This document shows, piece by piece, positions 1-6,812 of a DNA stretch of 10,961 bases. The stretch's first letter is position 1. Every line of letters starts with the position of its first letter. The position numbers and the translations under genes were made by a program. The DNA comes from Flavobacteriales bacterium UBA958 (GTDB lineage Bacteria; Bacteroidota; Bacteroidia; Flavobacteriales_D; Crocinitomicaceae). The stretch is from contig DBCM01000047.1 of NCBI GenBank assembly GCA_002293045.1, positions 1 to 10,961 on the forward strand, read 5' to 3'. The notes beneath the pieces are model-generated. The model did no database searches. It saw only the letters and a program-made list of their open reading frames with translations, and was not told where the DNA came from.

Positions 1-1131
1 ATGCTCAGTCCCCAAGGACCCTGATGTACCGCCGTTATCAATGGATAACTCTTCTAAAAAGGGGAGCCAGCGCGAAAATGGAATTTTTTCAACCCCTAAT
101 ACCAATTTTGATTTATGAATAAAGTCCTGCTGTTTACTCGACATGAATAAGGCGGTATTATACGATTCATAAAACGATCCATTGGGTAATGACTTACTCG
201 CGGCGGAATGCTTTTGGTCAAAGAGTTTGAAGGTAGAGGCACCGATTAACAGTGAACTGTTTGTGGAAGATAGTGATTCGTCCAATAGGGCATAGCTTTT
301 GGTTTGGTTGAACTCTTTTTCTATGAACGCTTCTTGCAACGCCGTTTCTGGGCCAATCACTAGGGTTCCTTTTCGCAGGTAGGGGCGCGCCAAGTCAAGC
401 ATCTGCTGGAGTTGGATCACCGGATCTACGTTGAATTTTTCGGTGTATGGATCTATATTCGGTTGTAGCATGACCGTTTCTTGCAAACGGGGATTTGAGG
501 GATGGTCTTGCATGGCCTGTAGCCCAACGGACCATATGAAAGGAACAAGCAACCAGGAGCACAGGAGCACAACAAGCGCGTAGTTTTTTTTCTGTTGAAT
601 CAGGTGAGTGCCCAGGAGGTTACTGCCCATTACCCAAAAACTCCCACCCAAAATACCGGTAAATTCGTACCATTGAATCCAGGAGGGCCGCAAGGAAAAG
701 TAATTCCCCATAGTGAGCCAGGGCCAAGACAACTCCCAATTTAGATGCAGGAATTCAAAGGAAATCCAGCTGAGGCTTAAGCCGGCGAGAAAGCGTAGCG
801 GATTTGATTTTTTAAACAATATGAACCCTAGCGTCAAGGCTCCAGACATCAACAGGGTATTGCAGACGAAGGCCATCACTGCACCGCCGCTTGTGGAGTT
901 CCAGATCCACCATGTAGTTCCAAAGTTGAAGATAAACAAGGAAAGGTAGGAATATCCAAAGAACAGTAACCCGCCGCGCTTTGCTTTACGTAATTCCAAT
1001 CCAACTCGCCATAATGGAATCCACGCAACAAACACAAGGGGAGTAAGGCTACCCGAAAAAGGAAAGGAAACCATCAGTAAAAGACCAGAAAGCACACTGA
1101 GTAGCAGCTTGTTTTGAAACATGTGTACCAT
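1..1131 (-). CDS. lnt: Apolipoprotein N-acyltransferase Lnt, N-terminal 377 residues (cut by the window edge)
   Basis: Lnt is an inner-membrane enzyme that moves an acyl chain from a phospholipid onto the N-terminal cysteine of lipoproteins, the last step of their maturation. Translation from the ATG at 1131 is open to base 1. Residues 1-205 are hydrophobic with several membrane segments (about 7-25, 54-75, 84-105, 155-175, 184-203) and a WPW motif at 136-138. From about 217 a nitrilase-type domain follows. VIGPETAL carries the likely catalytic Glu262, and FIHKSKLV the likely catalytic Lys340. The catalytic Cys should lie beyond the window edge. The following motif reads LVLGVE where the family usually has LVPGVE or LVPFGE, so a conserved proline is leucine here. 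A second in-frame ATG at 1122 is a possible start. The gene follows rpmA on the same strand but lies behind its terminator. Family call is secure; the end is not visible. Confidence 0.93.
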   Translation of the reverse strand, partial: MVHMFQNKLLLSVLSGLLLMVSFPFSGSLTPLVFVAWIPLWRVGLELRKAKRGGLLFFGYSYLSLFIFNFGTTWWIWNSTSGGAVMAFVCNTLLMSGALTLGFILFKKSNPLRFLAGLSLSWISFEFLHLNWELSWPWLTMGNYFSLRPSWIQWYEFTGILGGSFWVMGSNLLGTHLIQQKKNYALVVLLCSWLLVPFIWSVGLQAMQDHPSNPRLQETVMLQPNIDPYTEKFNVDPVIQLQQMLDLARPYLRKGTLVIGPETALQEAFIEKEFNQTKSYALLDESLSSTNSSLLIGASTFKLFDQKHSAASKSLPNGSFYESYNTALFMSSKQQDFIHKSKLVLGVEKIPFSRWLPFLEELSIDNGGTSGSLGTEH

Positions 1132-1148
1132 AGATGTTGACAAAGTAA

Positions 1149-1177
1149 CAAAAATAAAAAAGCCCTTCCGTTAAGAA
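1149..1177 (-). promoter_or_regulatory. Candidate lnt promoter inside the rpmA terminator tail
   Basis: On the minus strand TATTTTTG (1156-1149) matches the Bacteroidota -7 box TAnnTTTG exactly. Eighteen bases upstream is TTC (1177-1175), one mismatch from the usual TTG -33 element. It would start transcription about 10 bases before the first lnt ATG. The box lies in the T-rich tail of the terminator, where a chance match is easier, so this is only a candidate. A second near-match, TTACTTTG (1148-1141), is closer still to the start codon. Confidence 0.35.
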
Positions 1178-1183
1178 AGGGCT
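1151..1183 (-). terminator. Intrinsic terminator after rpmA
   Basis: Read on the minus strand, AGCCCTT (1183-1177) pairs perfectly with AAGGGCT (1167-1161) across a 9-base loop, and is followed by TTTTTTATTTTT. GC-containing stem plus T-run is the standard Rho-independent form. It begins 26 bases after the rpmA stop codon and so ends the rplU-rpmA transcript before lnt. On the plus strand the stem is followed only by TAAATAATTT, so it works mainly for minus-strand transcription. Confidence 0.88.
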
Positions 1184-1208
1184 AAATAATTTATAAGTGT
1201 ACGGTCAA

Positions 1209-1472
1209 TTAGGCTTGCTCGAAGGGAACCACCGATACAAACGAACGGTTGTCTTTCTTTTTACGAAACGCTACCAAGCCATCCGTTAATGCAAACAACG
1301 TATGATCTTTACCGATTCCAACGTTGTCTCCTGGGTGGTGTTGTGTACCACGCTGACGTACAATAATGTTGCCTGAAATTGCGGCTTGACCACCAAAGAT
1401 TTTTACGCCCAAGCGCTTACTGTGTGATTCTCTACCGTTTTTGGAACTACCGACTCCTTTCTTATGTGCCAT
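1209..1472 (-). CDS. rpmA: 50S ribosomal protein L27
   Basis: L27 belongs to the large ribosomal subunit, and its N-terminal tail reaches toward the peptidyl-transferase centre. The 87-residue product begins MAHKKGVGSSKNGRES, the conserved flexible tail of the family, and contains GGQAAISGNIIVRQRGTQ and the PGDNVGIGKDHTLFAL block. Length is normal (about 85 residues). It has no N-terminal extension of the cleaved type found in Firmicutes, so Met-Ala is probably the mature start. It lies 24 bases downstream of rplU in the usual rplU-rpmA pair. The stretch AAAAGG about 9 bases before the ATG is a weak ribosome-binding-like sequence, unusual in this window. Confidence 0.98.
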   Translation of the reverse strand: MAHKKGVGSSKNGRESHSKRLGVKIFGGQAAISGNIIVRQRGTQHHPGDNVGIGKDHTLFALTDGLVAFRKKKDNRSFVSVVPFEQA

Positions 1473-1496
1473 GATCTAACCTTTTAGTATCGTTAA

Positions 1497-1808
1497 TTAA
1501 GCTTTAATATCTGTAATTTTCAACGCCGTGAACTGTTGGCGGTGACCATTTTTTACTGTATAACCTTTTCGTCGTTTCTTCTTGAAAACGATTACTTTGT
1601 CTCCTTTGACGTGGTCAAGGATTTCTGCGGTGACTGTTGCACCGGCTATAGCTGGGGCGCCAAGAGTGATTGCTCCGTCGTTGTCTACTAATAACACCTG
1701 GTCAAACGTCATGTTTGATCCGGTTTCAGCATCTAATCGATGAACGAATACCTTTTGGTCTTTTTGCACTTTAAACTGCTGCCCTGCTATCTCTACAATT
1801 GCGTACAT
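1497..1808 (-). CDS. rplU: 50S ribosomal protein L21
   Basis: L21 is a beta-barrel protein of the large ribosomal subunit that binds 23S rRNA. The 103 residues match the bacterial family in length. Visible signatures are the N-terminal MYAIVEIAGQQFKVQ, the DQVLLV segment, and the C-terminal basic block KKKRRKGYTVKNGHRQQFT, which is the rRNA-binding signature. There is no long acidic C-terminal extension of the kind some Bacteroidota L21 proteins have. It is the first gene of the rplU-rpmA unit. It has its own promoter at 1836-1864, but the permease gene ends only 52 bases upstream with no terminator between, so read-through from that gene is possible. Confidence 0.98.
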   Translation of the reverse strand: MYAIVEIAGQQFKVQKDQKVFVHRLDAETGSNMTFDQVLLVDNDGAITLGAPAIAGATVTAEILDHVKGDKVIVFKKKRRKGYTVKNGHRQQFTALKITDIKA

Positions 1809-1835
1809 GTTTGACTCGAATTAAAATTAGGAGTG

Positions 1836-1864
1836 CAAAGATAACAAATCATATTCAATATCAA
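1836..1864 (-). promoter_or_regulatory. Promoter of rplU-rpmA
   Basis: On the minus strand TATCTTTG (1843-1836) is an exact TAnnTTTG -7 box, and TTG (1864-1862) lies 18 bases upstream as -33 element. This is the spacing expected for the principal sigma factor of Bacteroidota. Transcription should start near 1830, giving a leader of about 20 bases before the rplU ATG at 1808. The -33 element overlaps the stop codon of the permease gene. Confidence 0.72.
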
Positions 1865-2793
1865 AACAACTCGTGCTTTTTCTTTCGCATGTTGCGTAAA
1901 AGAAGTTCATGGAAGTTGACTAAAAAGACCCCTGAGAGCAAAATAAGCATAGAAACGAATTGCATGAAGGTGATGGATTCCTTGAGTATAAAGCCGAAAA
2001 GCACAGCAAATACGGGGATTAGGTAGGTTACGGAACTGGCAAAAATGGCCGAAGTAAGTTTAATTAATTTATTGAAGTAAATGTTGGAAATAGCGGTTCC
2101 TACGATGCCTAAAAATAACACATAGCCAAAGGCAGACCACCCAAAGGGGGCATTGACAATTACTTGAGCGGTGCCTTCATACAAAAAGCTCGAGAGCGCG
2201 AAAGGGAGTATACAAAAGAGTCCCAACGAAGTGACCTCAAGCGGGTTAACATGGCTTAATTTATTGCGAATGGTATTCACGCTAATCCCGTAGAGTAGGG
2301 TGCCGATTAAAATGGCGCCAATGTGCGAAGGACTGTTCATTAGGGTTAGTCTGCCTCCCGAAGTTACTAAAGAGATAATCCCAAGGGTGCCAATCGAAAT
2401 GCCGATAATCTGGATCCAATGCACCTTTGTTTTAAATGCTACCAATGCTACCAGTACCGTGAATATCGGAGTAAAGCTGTTTAAAATTCCGCAGAAACCA
2501 CTGCTTAATACCGTGCCGGCATACGTAAAAAGAAACGAGGGGATGAGGTTCCCACAAAGTCCTACGATTAAGAAATACGGGGCGCTTTTGGTCCTCAACA
2601 AGCCAAAGGATCGAATGGCAAATGGAAGCATAACCACTGCGGCAATTAACATACGAAGTCCGGCTACTTGCATGTGACTCATGGTTTTAAAGCCAGACAC
2701 AGGCTCCATTCCAAGTTTCATTAAAATAAAGGAGCTGCCCCAAACAGCGCCAAGAATCACTAGAAGACCGATGCCGGCCAATTTGTTTTGCAT
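1861..2793 (-). CDS. EamA/DMT-superfamily permease, substrate unknown
   Basis: The 310-residue product has the drug/metabolite transporter form: two tandem EamA repeats (about 6-143 and 157-296), roughly ten membrane helices, and a short basic tail ending RKKKHELF. The first helix carries GAVWGSSFILMK. The second repeat ends with SVTYLIPVFAVLFGFILKESIT, the most recognisable EamA signature. Members export or import small metabolites or amino acids; the sequence does not reveal the substrate. A GTG at 2823 would add ten residues, but it lies inside the GTGGTA repeats and upstream of the promoter -7 box, while ATG 2793 sits just before the first helix, so I use the ATG. The gene is divergent from mraZ and upstream of rplU. 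Family call is firm, function open. Confidence 0.92.
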   Translation of the reverse strand: MQNKLAGIGLLVILGAVWGSSFILMKLGMEPVSGFKTMSHMQVAGLRMLIAAVVMLPFAIRSFGLLRTKSAPYFLIVGLCGNLIPSFLFTYAGTVLSSGFCGILNSFTPIFTVLVALVAFKTKVHWIQIIGISIGTLGIISLVTSGGRLTLMNSPSHIGAILIGTLLYGISVNTIRNKLSHVNPLEVTSLGLFCILPFALSSFLYEGTAQVIVNAPFGWSAFGYVLFLGIVGTAISNIYFNKLIKLTSAIFASSVTYLIPVFAVLFGFILKESITFMQFVSMLILLSGVFLVNFHELLLRNMRKKKHELF

Positions 2794-2796
2794 GGT

Positions 2797-2825
2797 CAAA
2801 GGTAAGTTTTTAATAATTACCACAA
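2797..2825 (-). promoter_or_regulatory. Promoter of the EamA permease gene
   Basis: On the minus strand TACCTTTG (2804-2797) is an exact TAnnTTTG box, with TTG (2825-2823) 18 bases upstream, the same geometry as the rplU promoter. The box ends only three bases before the ATG at 2793, so the transcript would start at or almost at the start codon. The -33 TTG overlaps the second GTGGTA repeat, so a protein bound there would compete with or contact RNA polymerase. Confidence 0.62.
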
Positions 2826-2833
2826 TTTACCAC
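2818..2833 (-). promoter_or_regulatory. Probable MraZ-type operator facing the permease gene
   Basis: Read on the minus strand, GTGGTA occurs at 2833-2828 and 2823-2818, exactly 10 bases apart, separated by AATT. The same pair with AAAA as spacer occurs at 2938-2953 on the plus strand before mraZ. MraZ of E. coli is known to bind TGGGN direct repeats separated by 5 bases; here the core is TGGTA with 5-base spacing. That MraZ binds this site is inference from the shared motif and period. The pair covers the -33 element of the permease promoter, which would fit repression. Confidence 0.5.
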
Positions 2834-2899
2834 TACAGTTGATTTTACTTAAATCCTTTATTTATCAATGAATTATTTTTTTATTTACTTGGATTGGTG

Positions 2900-2907
2900 T
2901 AATTTTG
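2900..2907 (+). promoter_or_regulatory. Candidate promoter -7 box of the dcw operon
   Basis: TAATTTTG is an exact TAnnTTTG box. No TTG is present 17-20 bases upstream; that region is a T-rich run (2876-2886). If used, transcription would begin near 2912 and the GTGGTA repeats would lie in the leader about 25-40 bases downstream, with a total leader of roughly 75 bases before the mraZ ATG. A weaker alternative, TAACTTTA (2964-2971), would place the repeats over the -33 region instead. Confidence 0.45.
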
Positions 2908-2937
2908 CCCAAGAAGTTATTAACAATTTAAAAACTG

Positions 2938-2953
2938 GTGGTAAAAAGTGGTA
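2938..2953 (+). promoter_or_regulatory. Probable MraZ operator of the dcw operon
   Basis: Two direct copies of GTGGTA (2938-2943 and 2948-2953) with AAAA between them give a 10-base period, one helical turn, so both copies face the same side of the DNA. MraZ autoregulates its operon through direct repeats with this kind of spacing in E. coli (TGGGN, 5-base gaps), and the position directly upstream of mraZ fits. Only two copies are recognisable; the positions 10 bases before and after do not match. The exact base preference of this organism's MraZ is not known from the sequence. Confidence 0.62.
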
Positions 2954-2986
2954 GAATATCCACTAACTTTACCCATTATTAACGCT

Positions 2987-3445
2987 ATGGCAGGTTTAGT
3001 TGGCGAGTTTGAAGTGAAATTGGATGTAAAAGGCCGATTTCTGTTTCCTTCCGGATTACGGAAGCAGCTTGCGGCTAGTGCCCAGCGCGATTTTATGTTG
3101 AATAAGGGATTTGAAGATTGCCTCACCCTGTACCCGATTCCTGAATGGGAAAAGGTTAGTGCAAGGCTGGCTAAAATCAATCTTTTTAACCCGAAAAACA
3201 GGATGTTTTACCGGCTTTTTCACCAAGGAGCAAAACAAGTCTCTTTGGATAATGCGGGTAGATTGCTAATTCCTGTTGCTCACATGGAACGCGTTGGCTT
3301 GGTGTCGGACGTCATGCTTATTGCATACAACGACCGCATCGAAATCTGGGATCGGGCTAAATACTTCGAGATGATCGAAGGGTATATGCCGGACTTTGCC
3401 GACTTAGCGAATGAAGTAATGGGTGAAGCAAACAATGAAGATTAA
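2987..3445 (+). CDS. mraZ: Division/cell-wall cluster transcriptional regulator MraZ
   Basis: MraZ is a DNA-binding protein of the AbrB-like swapped-hairpin fold that forms rings and regulates the dcw operon it starts. Starting at ATG 2987 the product has 152 residues, the same as E. coli MraZ. Both halves carry the family DxxxR motif: DVKGR at 13-17 and DNAGR at 88-92, each followed by a hydrophobic-proline stretch (FLFP, LLIP). An upstream GTG at 2948 would add 13 residues, but it lies inside the operator repeat, and MAGLVGEFE is a typical family N-terminus, so the ATG is preferred. The end overlaps rsmH by 11 bases. Regulation is probably by its own product through 2938-2953. Confidence 0.95.
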   Translation: MAGLVGEFEVKLDVKGRFLFPSGLRKQLAASAQRDFMLNKGFEDCLTLYPIPEWEKVSARLAKINLFNPKNRMFYRLFHQGAKQVSLDNAGRLLIPVAHMERVGLVSDVMLIAYNDRIEIWDRAKYFEMIEGYMPDFADLANEVMGEANNED

Positions 3446-4346
3446 CGAAGCATACCACGTTCCAGTTTTATTGCATGAAAGCGTTGACGGCCTTGCCCTT
3501 CAGCCGAATTCAGTAGTGGTTGATGTCACCTTCGGTGGCGGTGGTCATTCCCAGTATATTTTATCTAAGTTGACTAATGAAGGGTTTTTGTACGCCTTCG
3601 ATCAAGATGAGGATGCAAACAGCAACGCAATTTCGGCTCCTAATTTTAAGTTGATTGGGGGTAATTTTAAGTTCATAAAGAATCACTTATTCGCGCTTGG
3701 AGTTAAAAAGGTTGATGCCATCCTCGCAGACATCGGGGTGTCTTCGCATCAATTTGATATCGCAGACCGAGGCTTTAGTTTTAGGAGCCCAGCGCCTCTA
3801 GACATGCGCATGAATCAGAAGGCCACCCTTACTGCTGCACAGCTCCTTAATCAGGGCTCAGAAGCGGAGTTGTTACGCATCTTTAATTCCTACACCGATT
3901 TACCCAACGTCTTCCGCTTGGTGCAAACGCTCCTAGTTGTCCGACAACAACAACCCTTTGAAACTACCGACCAACTTGCGAAACTGTGTGAGCCTCTTGC
4001 GCAGCGCGGAAAGGATCATAAGTATATCGCGCAGGTATTCCAGGCCTTGCGCATCGAAGTAAACGATGAAATTGGTGCGCTAAAAAAACTCCTGGAAGAT
4101 GCCGTGGAGCTCTTAAATCCCGGGGGACGAATTGCTGTGATTTCCTACCACTCCATTGAAGATCGCTTGGTAAAGAACTTTTTTAAAAAGGGAAATTTTG
4201 AGGGGACCGAGGTTCGTGATTTTTATGGAAACCTGGTGCGCCCCTTTAGTGAAATTACCAGACACCCACTCGTGCCTTCCGAGGCAGAAGTGCTTAGCAA
4301 TAACCGTGCGCGCAGCGCCAAATTACGAATCGCTCAACTACAATGA
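3435..4346 (+). CDS. rsmH: 16S rRNA (cytosine-1402 N4)-methyltransferase RsmH (MraW)
   Basis: RsmH uses S-adenosylmethionine to methylate N4 of C1402 in the decoding centre of 16S rRNA. From ATG 3435 the product has 303 residues, close to the family norm. Motifs in order: HVPVLLHE (8-15); the SAM-binding loop VDVTFGGGGHS (29-39); FDQDEDA (55-61); ADIGVSSHQFD (98-108) and RGFSFR (112-117); PLDMRM; QVFQALRIEVNDE; and ISYHSIEDRLVK, the C-terminal signature. A GTG at 3423 would add four residues, but MKINEAYHVPVLL is the more natural start. It overlaps mraZ by 11 bases and the next gene by 4 (ATGA), indicating translational coupling. Confidence 0.97.
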   Translation: MKINEAYHVPVLLHESVDGLALQPNSVVVDVTFGGGGHSQYILSKLTNEGFLYAFDQDEDANSNAISAPNFKLIGGNFKFIKNHLFALGVKKVDAILADIGVSSHQFDIADRGFSFRSPAPLDMRMNQKATLTAAQLLNQGSEAELLRIFNSYTDLPNVFRLVQTLLVVRQQQPFETTDQLAKLCEPLAQRGKDHKYIAQVFQALRIEVNDEIGALKKLLEDAVELLNPGGRIAVISYHSIEDRLVKNFFKKGNFEGTEVRDFYGNLVRPFSEITRHPLVPSEAEVLSNNRARSAKLRIAQLQ

Positions 4347-4741
4347 TGGAGAATTCATTTACCACAGATACAAAAGCGAATGTAGGTGCTCAAAAACCGC
4401 CTAAAGCCAAAAAAGCAAATGCCTTTGCTCAAATTCTCAATGGGGAGTTTCTCAGCAAGGATTTTGTCTTGAATAACCTGGCCTATATCCTGTTCATTTT
4501 CTTTCTGCTCTTTGTACTGGTTGCTAAAGGATATTACGGTAAATCCCTCTTGAAAGAAATACAAGAAACCCGCCGCGAGGTAGATCAAAACACCGCGGAA
4601 TATATTGAAATTAAAACAATGCTCGAAGAACGTACGAGGCGCTATAAGATGGTTGAACGATTGAAAAAAAGAGAATTATTGGAATCGGAAAACGCCATCA
4701 AAGTCATTAAGTCCAACGAAATTTTAAGCGCAGATGAGTAA
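4343..4741 (+). CDS. FtsL-like cell division protein
   Basis: The 132-residue product has the form of the small bitopic division proteins encoded between rsmH and ftsI: a basic cytoplasmic segment rich in Lys and Ala (about 10-40), one membrane helix (about 44-62, AYILFIFFLLFVLV), then a charged heptad-like region (about 66-115) likely to form a periplasmic coiled coil. In other bacteria FtsL joins FtsQ and FtsB and passes the activation signal to FtsW-FtsI. The primary sequence of these proteins is poorly conserved, so the call rests on topology, size and position. Start is ATG 4343 or the adjacent ATG 4346. It overlaps rsmH by 4 bases and ftsI by 8. Confidence 0.85.
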   Translation: MMENSFTTDTKANVGAQKPPKAKKANAFAQILNGEFLSKDFVLNNLAYILFIFFLLFVLVAKGYYGKSLLKEIQETRREVDQNTAEYIEIKTMLEERTRRYKMVERLKKRELLESENAIKVIKSNEILSADE

Positions 4742-6812
4742 CACGAAAGGGCCGATGATTTTAAGGGCATACGCACTTTATTTTGGGTTCATCTTCGTGA
4801 TGGGGATTGGCTTGTTTAAAACAATTAAACTCCAATTAACCACCGAAGAGGTTGATTTACCAGTGAGACTGCAAGACCGCGCACCACGAATGGGAGAGAT
4901 TCTAGATGCCAACATGAATCCCTTGCTGACCTCGGTTTCCTATTTCGATATTCACATGGATCCAACCGTGGTTGATCAAAAAATATTCGATGAGGAAGTG
5001 TCTAATTTATCCAATGGCCTTGCTCGAATGTATCGCGATAAATCGGCTCGAACCTACGAAAATGAGATACGGGCTGCGCGGGCAAACGGCTCTAGGTATT
5101 TGTTGATTCGTAAAAAAGTTACCAATGAAGATCGAAAACGCATAGCGGCCTTGCCTATTTTCAATTTAGGAAGAATGAAAGGTGGGCTTATTGATAACGA
5201 GGAAACAATAATCCGAAAAGCACCGAATGGTATTTTGCTTAAGCGTACCCTAGGCTACTATAAAAAGGAGCTGAATTTAGCCGTAGGATTAGAGGGAGCC
5301 TATCACGCTTACTTAGAGGGAGAGCCAGGAAAAGAAATTGAGCATCGCATCACAACGGGATGGAAGAAAACAGGTCGTTTTACTAAGGATCCGGTAGAGG
5401 GGGCTGATGTAGTTACCACCTTTGATAAAGACATTCAAGAAGTAGCACACTCTGAACTAGAGCATCAATTGAAGGAAATGAAGGCTCAGAGCGGGACTGT
5501 TATTCTCATGGAAGTCGCCACCGGGCACGTGAAGGCGATGGTAAACCTCGATCGAGCGGATGACGGTACGTTTTCAGAAAAATTCAATCATGCCGTAGGC
5601 TTGCGAGAAGTCCCCGGATCAACGATGAAGTTGGCTTCGATCATGGCGGGCTTAGAAGATGGCAAATTCAAGATTACAGATAAAGTGAATGCTGGGGGGT
5701 CATATCGGGTGGTTCGAAAAACTTTTATGGATGCAAACGACGGGAGAGGGTATGGTACCATTTCGATTCAGCAGGCCTTTGAAAAATCTTCTAATATTAT
5801 TGCCCAGATTTTATACAAAGCATATCGCAATGATCCGGAATCTTTCATCGAACGCTTGGAGGATTTTGGTCTTACCGAAGCCTTAGGCACTGAAATTCCC
5901 GGCGAGTTGGGACCTAAATTTTTCAGACCAGGCAGTGCGGGTTGGTCTGCCTATTCGATTCCCTCCATGGCCATCGGCTATGAATACCAACAATCGCCCC
6001 TTCATACCTGCGCGTTTTATAATGCGGTTGCGAATAACGGAAGGTTTTTACGCCCCTTGTTTGTAAAAGAAATTCGCAGAGGCGGTAAAGTAATCAAACA
6101 CATGGAGCCGATCGTGATTCGCGATAAAATTTGTTCCGATGCCACCTTGCGCATCATGCAAAATTGCCTTAAGGGGGTTATGTCTCACGGTACTGGAATG
6201 AAACTTACTTCCAGTCAGTTCTCGATTGCTGGTAAAACGGGCACGGCACGCTTGTTAAATGCCAATCGCGAGTATGTGGAGGAGAATCAAAGTGATTTTC
6301 AAGCGTCTTTCGCCGGCTATTTTCCCGCGGATAATCCAAAATATACCTGCGTGGTGGTGGTTACACGTCCGAAAGAAAAAATATATGCAGCCTTAGTTGC
6401 AGGGCCAGTTTTTGCGGCAATTGCCAATAAAATATATGCTTCCAACCTGGCGTATCACCCGGCAATTAATGAGCGTAAACCACTGGCAGAGGGCCTGCCG
6501 TCAGTAAAAAACGGGTACTATAAAAACATTACGGATGTGTTGAAACAACTCGGTATTCGCTTTCAGTTGAATACAGGGTCAAAGTGGATTACAGCAGATT
6601 CGCTCAATCGAAGCATTCATTTGAATCAAGTGACCATACAAAAAGGTAAGGTTCCAAATGTGAAAGGGATGACCGCCAAGGATGCCGTGTTTCTTTTAGA
6701 GTCGGCTGGATTGAGCGTTTCACTCAAGGGCTATGGTAAGGTTGTTAGTCAAAGTATAAACGCGGGAACAATAATCCATAAAGGAGTATTGGTAAAACTT
6801 GAATTGAAATGA
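4734..6812 (+). CDS. ftsI: Septal peptidoglycan transpeptidase FtsI (class B penicillin-binding protein) with a PASTA domain
   Basis: FtsI crosslinks peptidoglycan at the division septum together with the FtsW polymerase. The 692 residues show a short cytoplasmic N-terminus, a membrane helix (about 9-29), a PBP dimerisation region starting near RAPRMGEILDAN (49-60), and a transpeptidase domain (about 250-570). The three catalytic motifs are intact: SxxK as STMK with nucleophile Ser296, SxN as SSN (352-354), and KTG as KTGTA (501-505). A single C-terminal PASTA domain begins at VPNVKGMTAKDA (about 640) and runs to the end. The length and PASTA tail set it apart from the E. coli protein (588 residues) and resemble Bacteroidota homologues. 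It overlaps the FtsL-like gene by 8 bases and murE by 4. Confidence 0.97.
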   Translation: MSNTKGPMILRAYALYFGFIFVMGIGLFKTIKLQLTTEEVDLPVRLQDRAPRMGEILDANMNPLLTSVSYFDIHMDPTVVDQKIFDEEVSNLSNGLARMYRDKSARTYENEIRAARANGSRYLLIRKKVTNEDRKRIAALPIFNLGRMKGGLIDNEETIIRKAPNGILLKRTLGYYKKELNLAVGLEGAYHAYLEGEPGKEIEHRITTGWKKTGRFTKDPVEGADVVTTFDKDIQEVAHSELEHQLKEMKAQSGTVILMEVATGHVKAMVNLDRADDGTFSEKFNHAVGLREVPGSTMKLASIMAGLEDGKFKITDKVNAGGSYRVVRKTFMDANDGRGYGTISIQQAFEKSSNIIAQILYKAYRNDPESFIERLEDFGLTEALGTEIPGELGPKFFRPGSAGWSAYSIPSMAIGYEYQQSPLHTCAFYNAVANNGRFLRPLFVKEIRRGGKVIKHMEPIVIRDKICSDATLRIMQNCLKGVMSHGTGMKLTSSQFSIAGKTGTARLLNANREYVEENQSDFQASFAGYFPADNPKYTCVVVVTRPKEKIYAALVAGPVFAAIANKIYASNLAYHPAINERKPLAEGLPSVKNGYYKNITDVLKQLGIRFQLNTGSKWITADSLNRSIHLNQVTIQKGKVPNVKGMTAKDAVFLLESAGLSVSLKGYGKVVSQSINAGTIIHKGVLVKLELK

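Noticed and set aside
713..949. Plus-strand open frame of 78 codons opposite lnt.
   Set aside because: It lies fully antisense to a well-conserved membrane protein gene, has no recognisable domain and no promoter; it is a shadow of lnt.
2300..2677. Plus-strand open frame of 125 codons opposite the permease gene.
   Set aside because: It mirrors the hydrophobic codons of the EamA gene, has an unnatural composition and no family resemblance.
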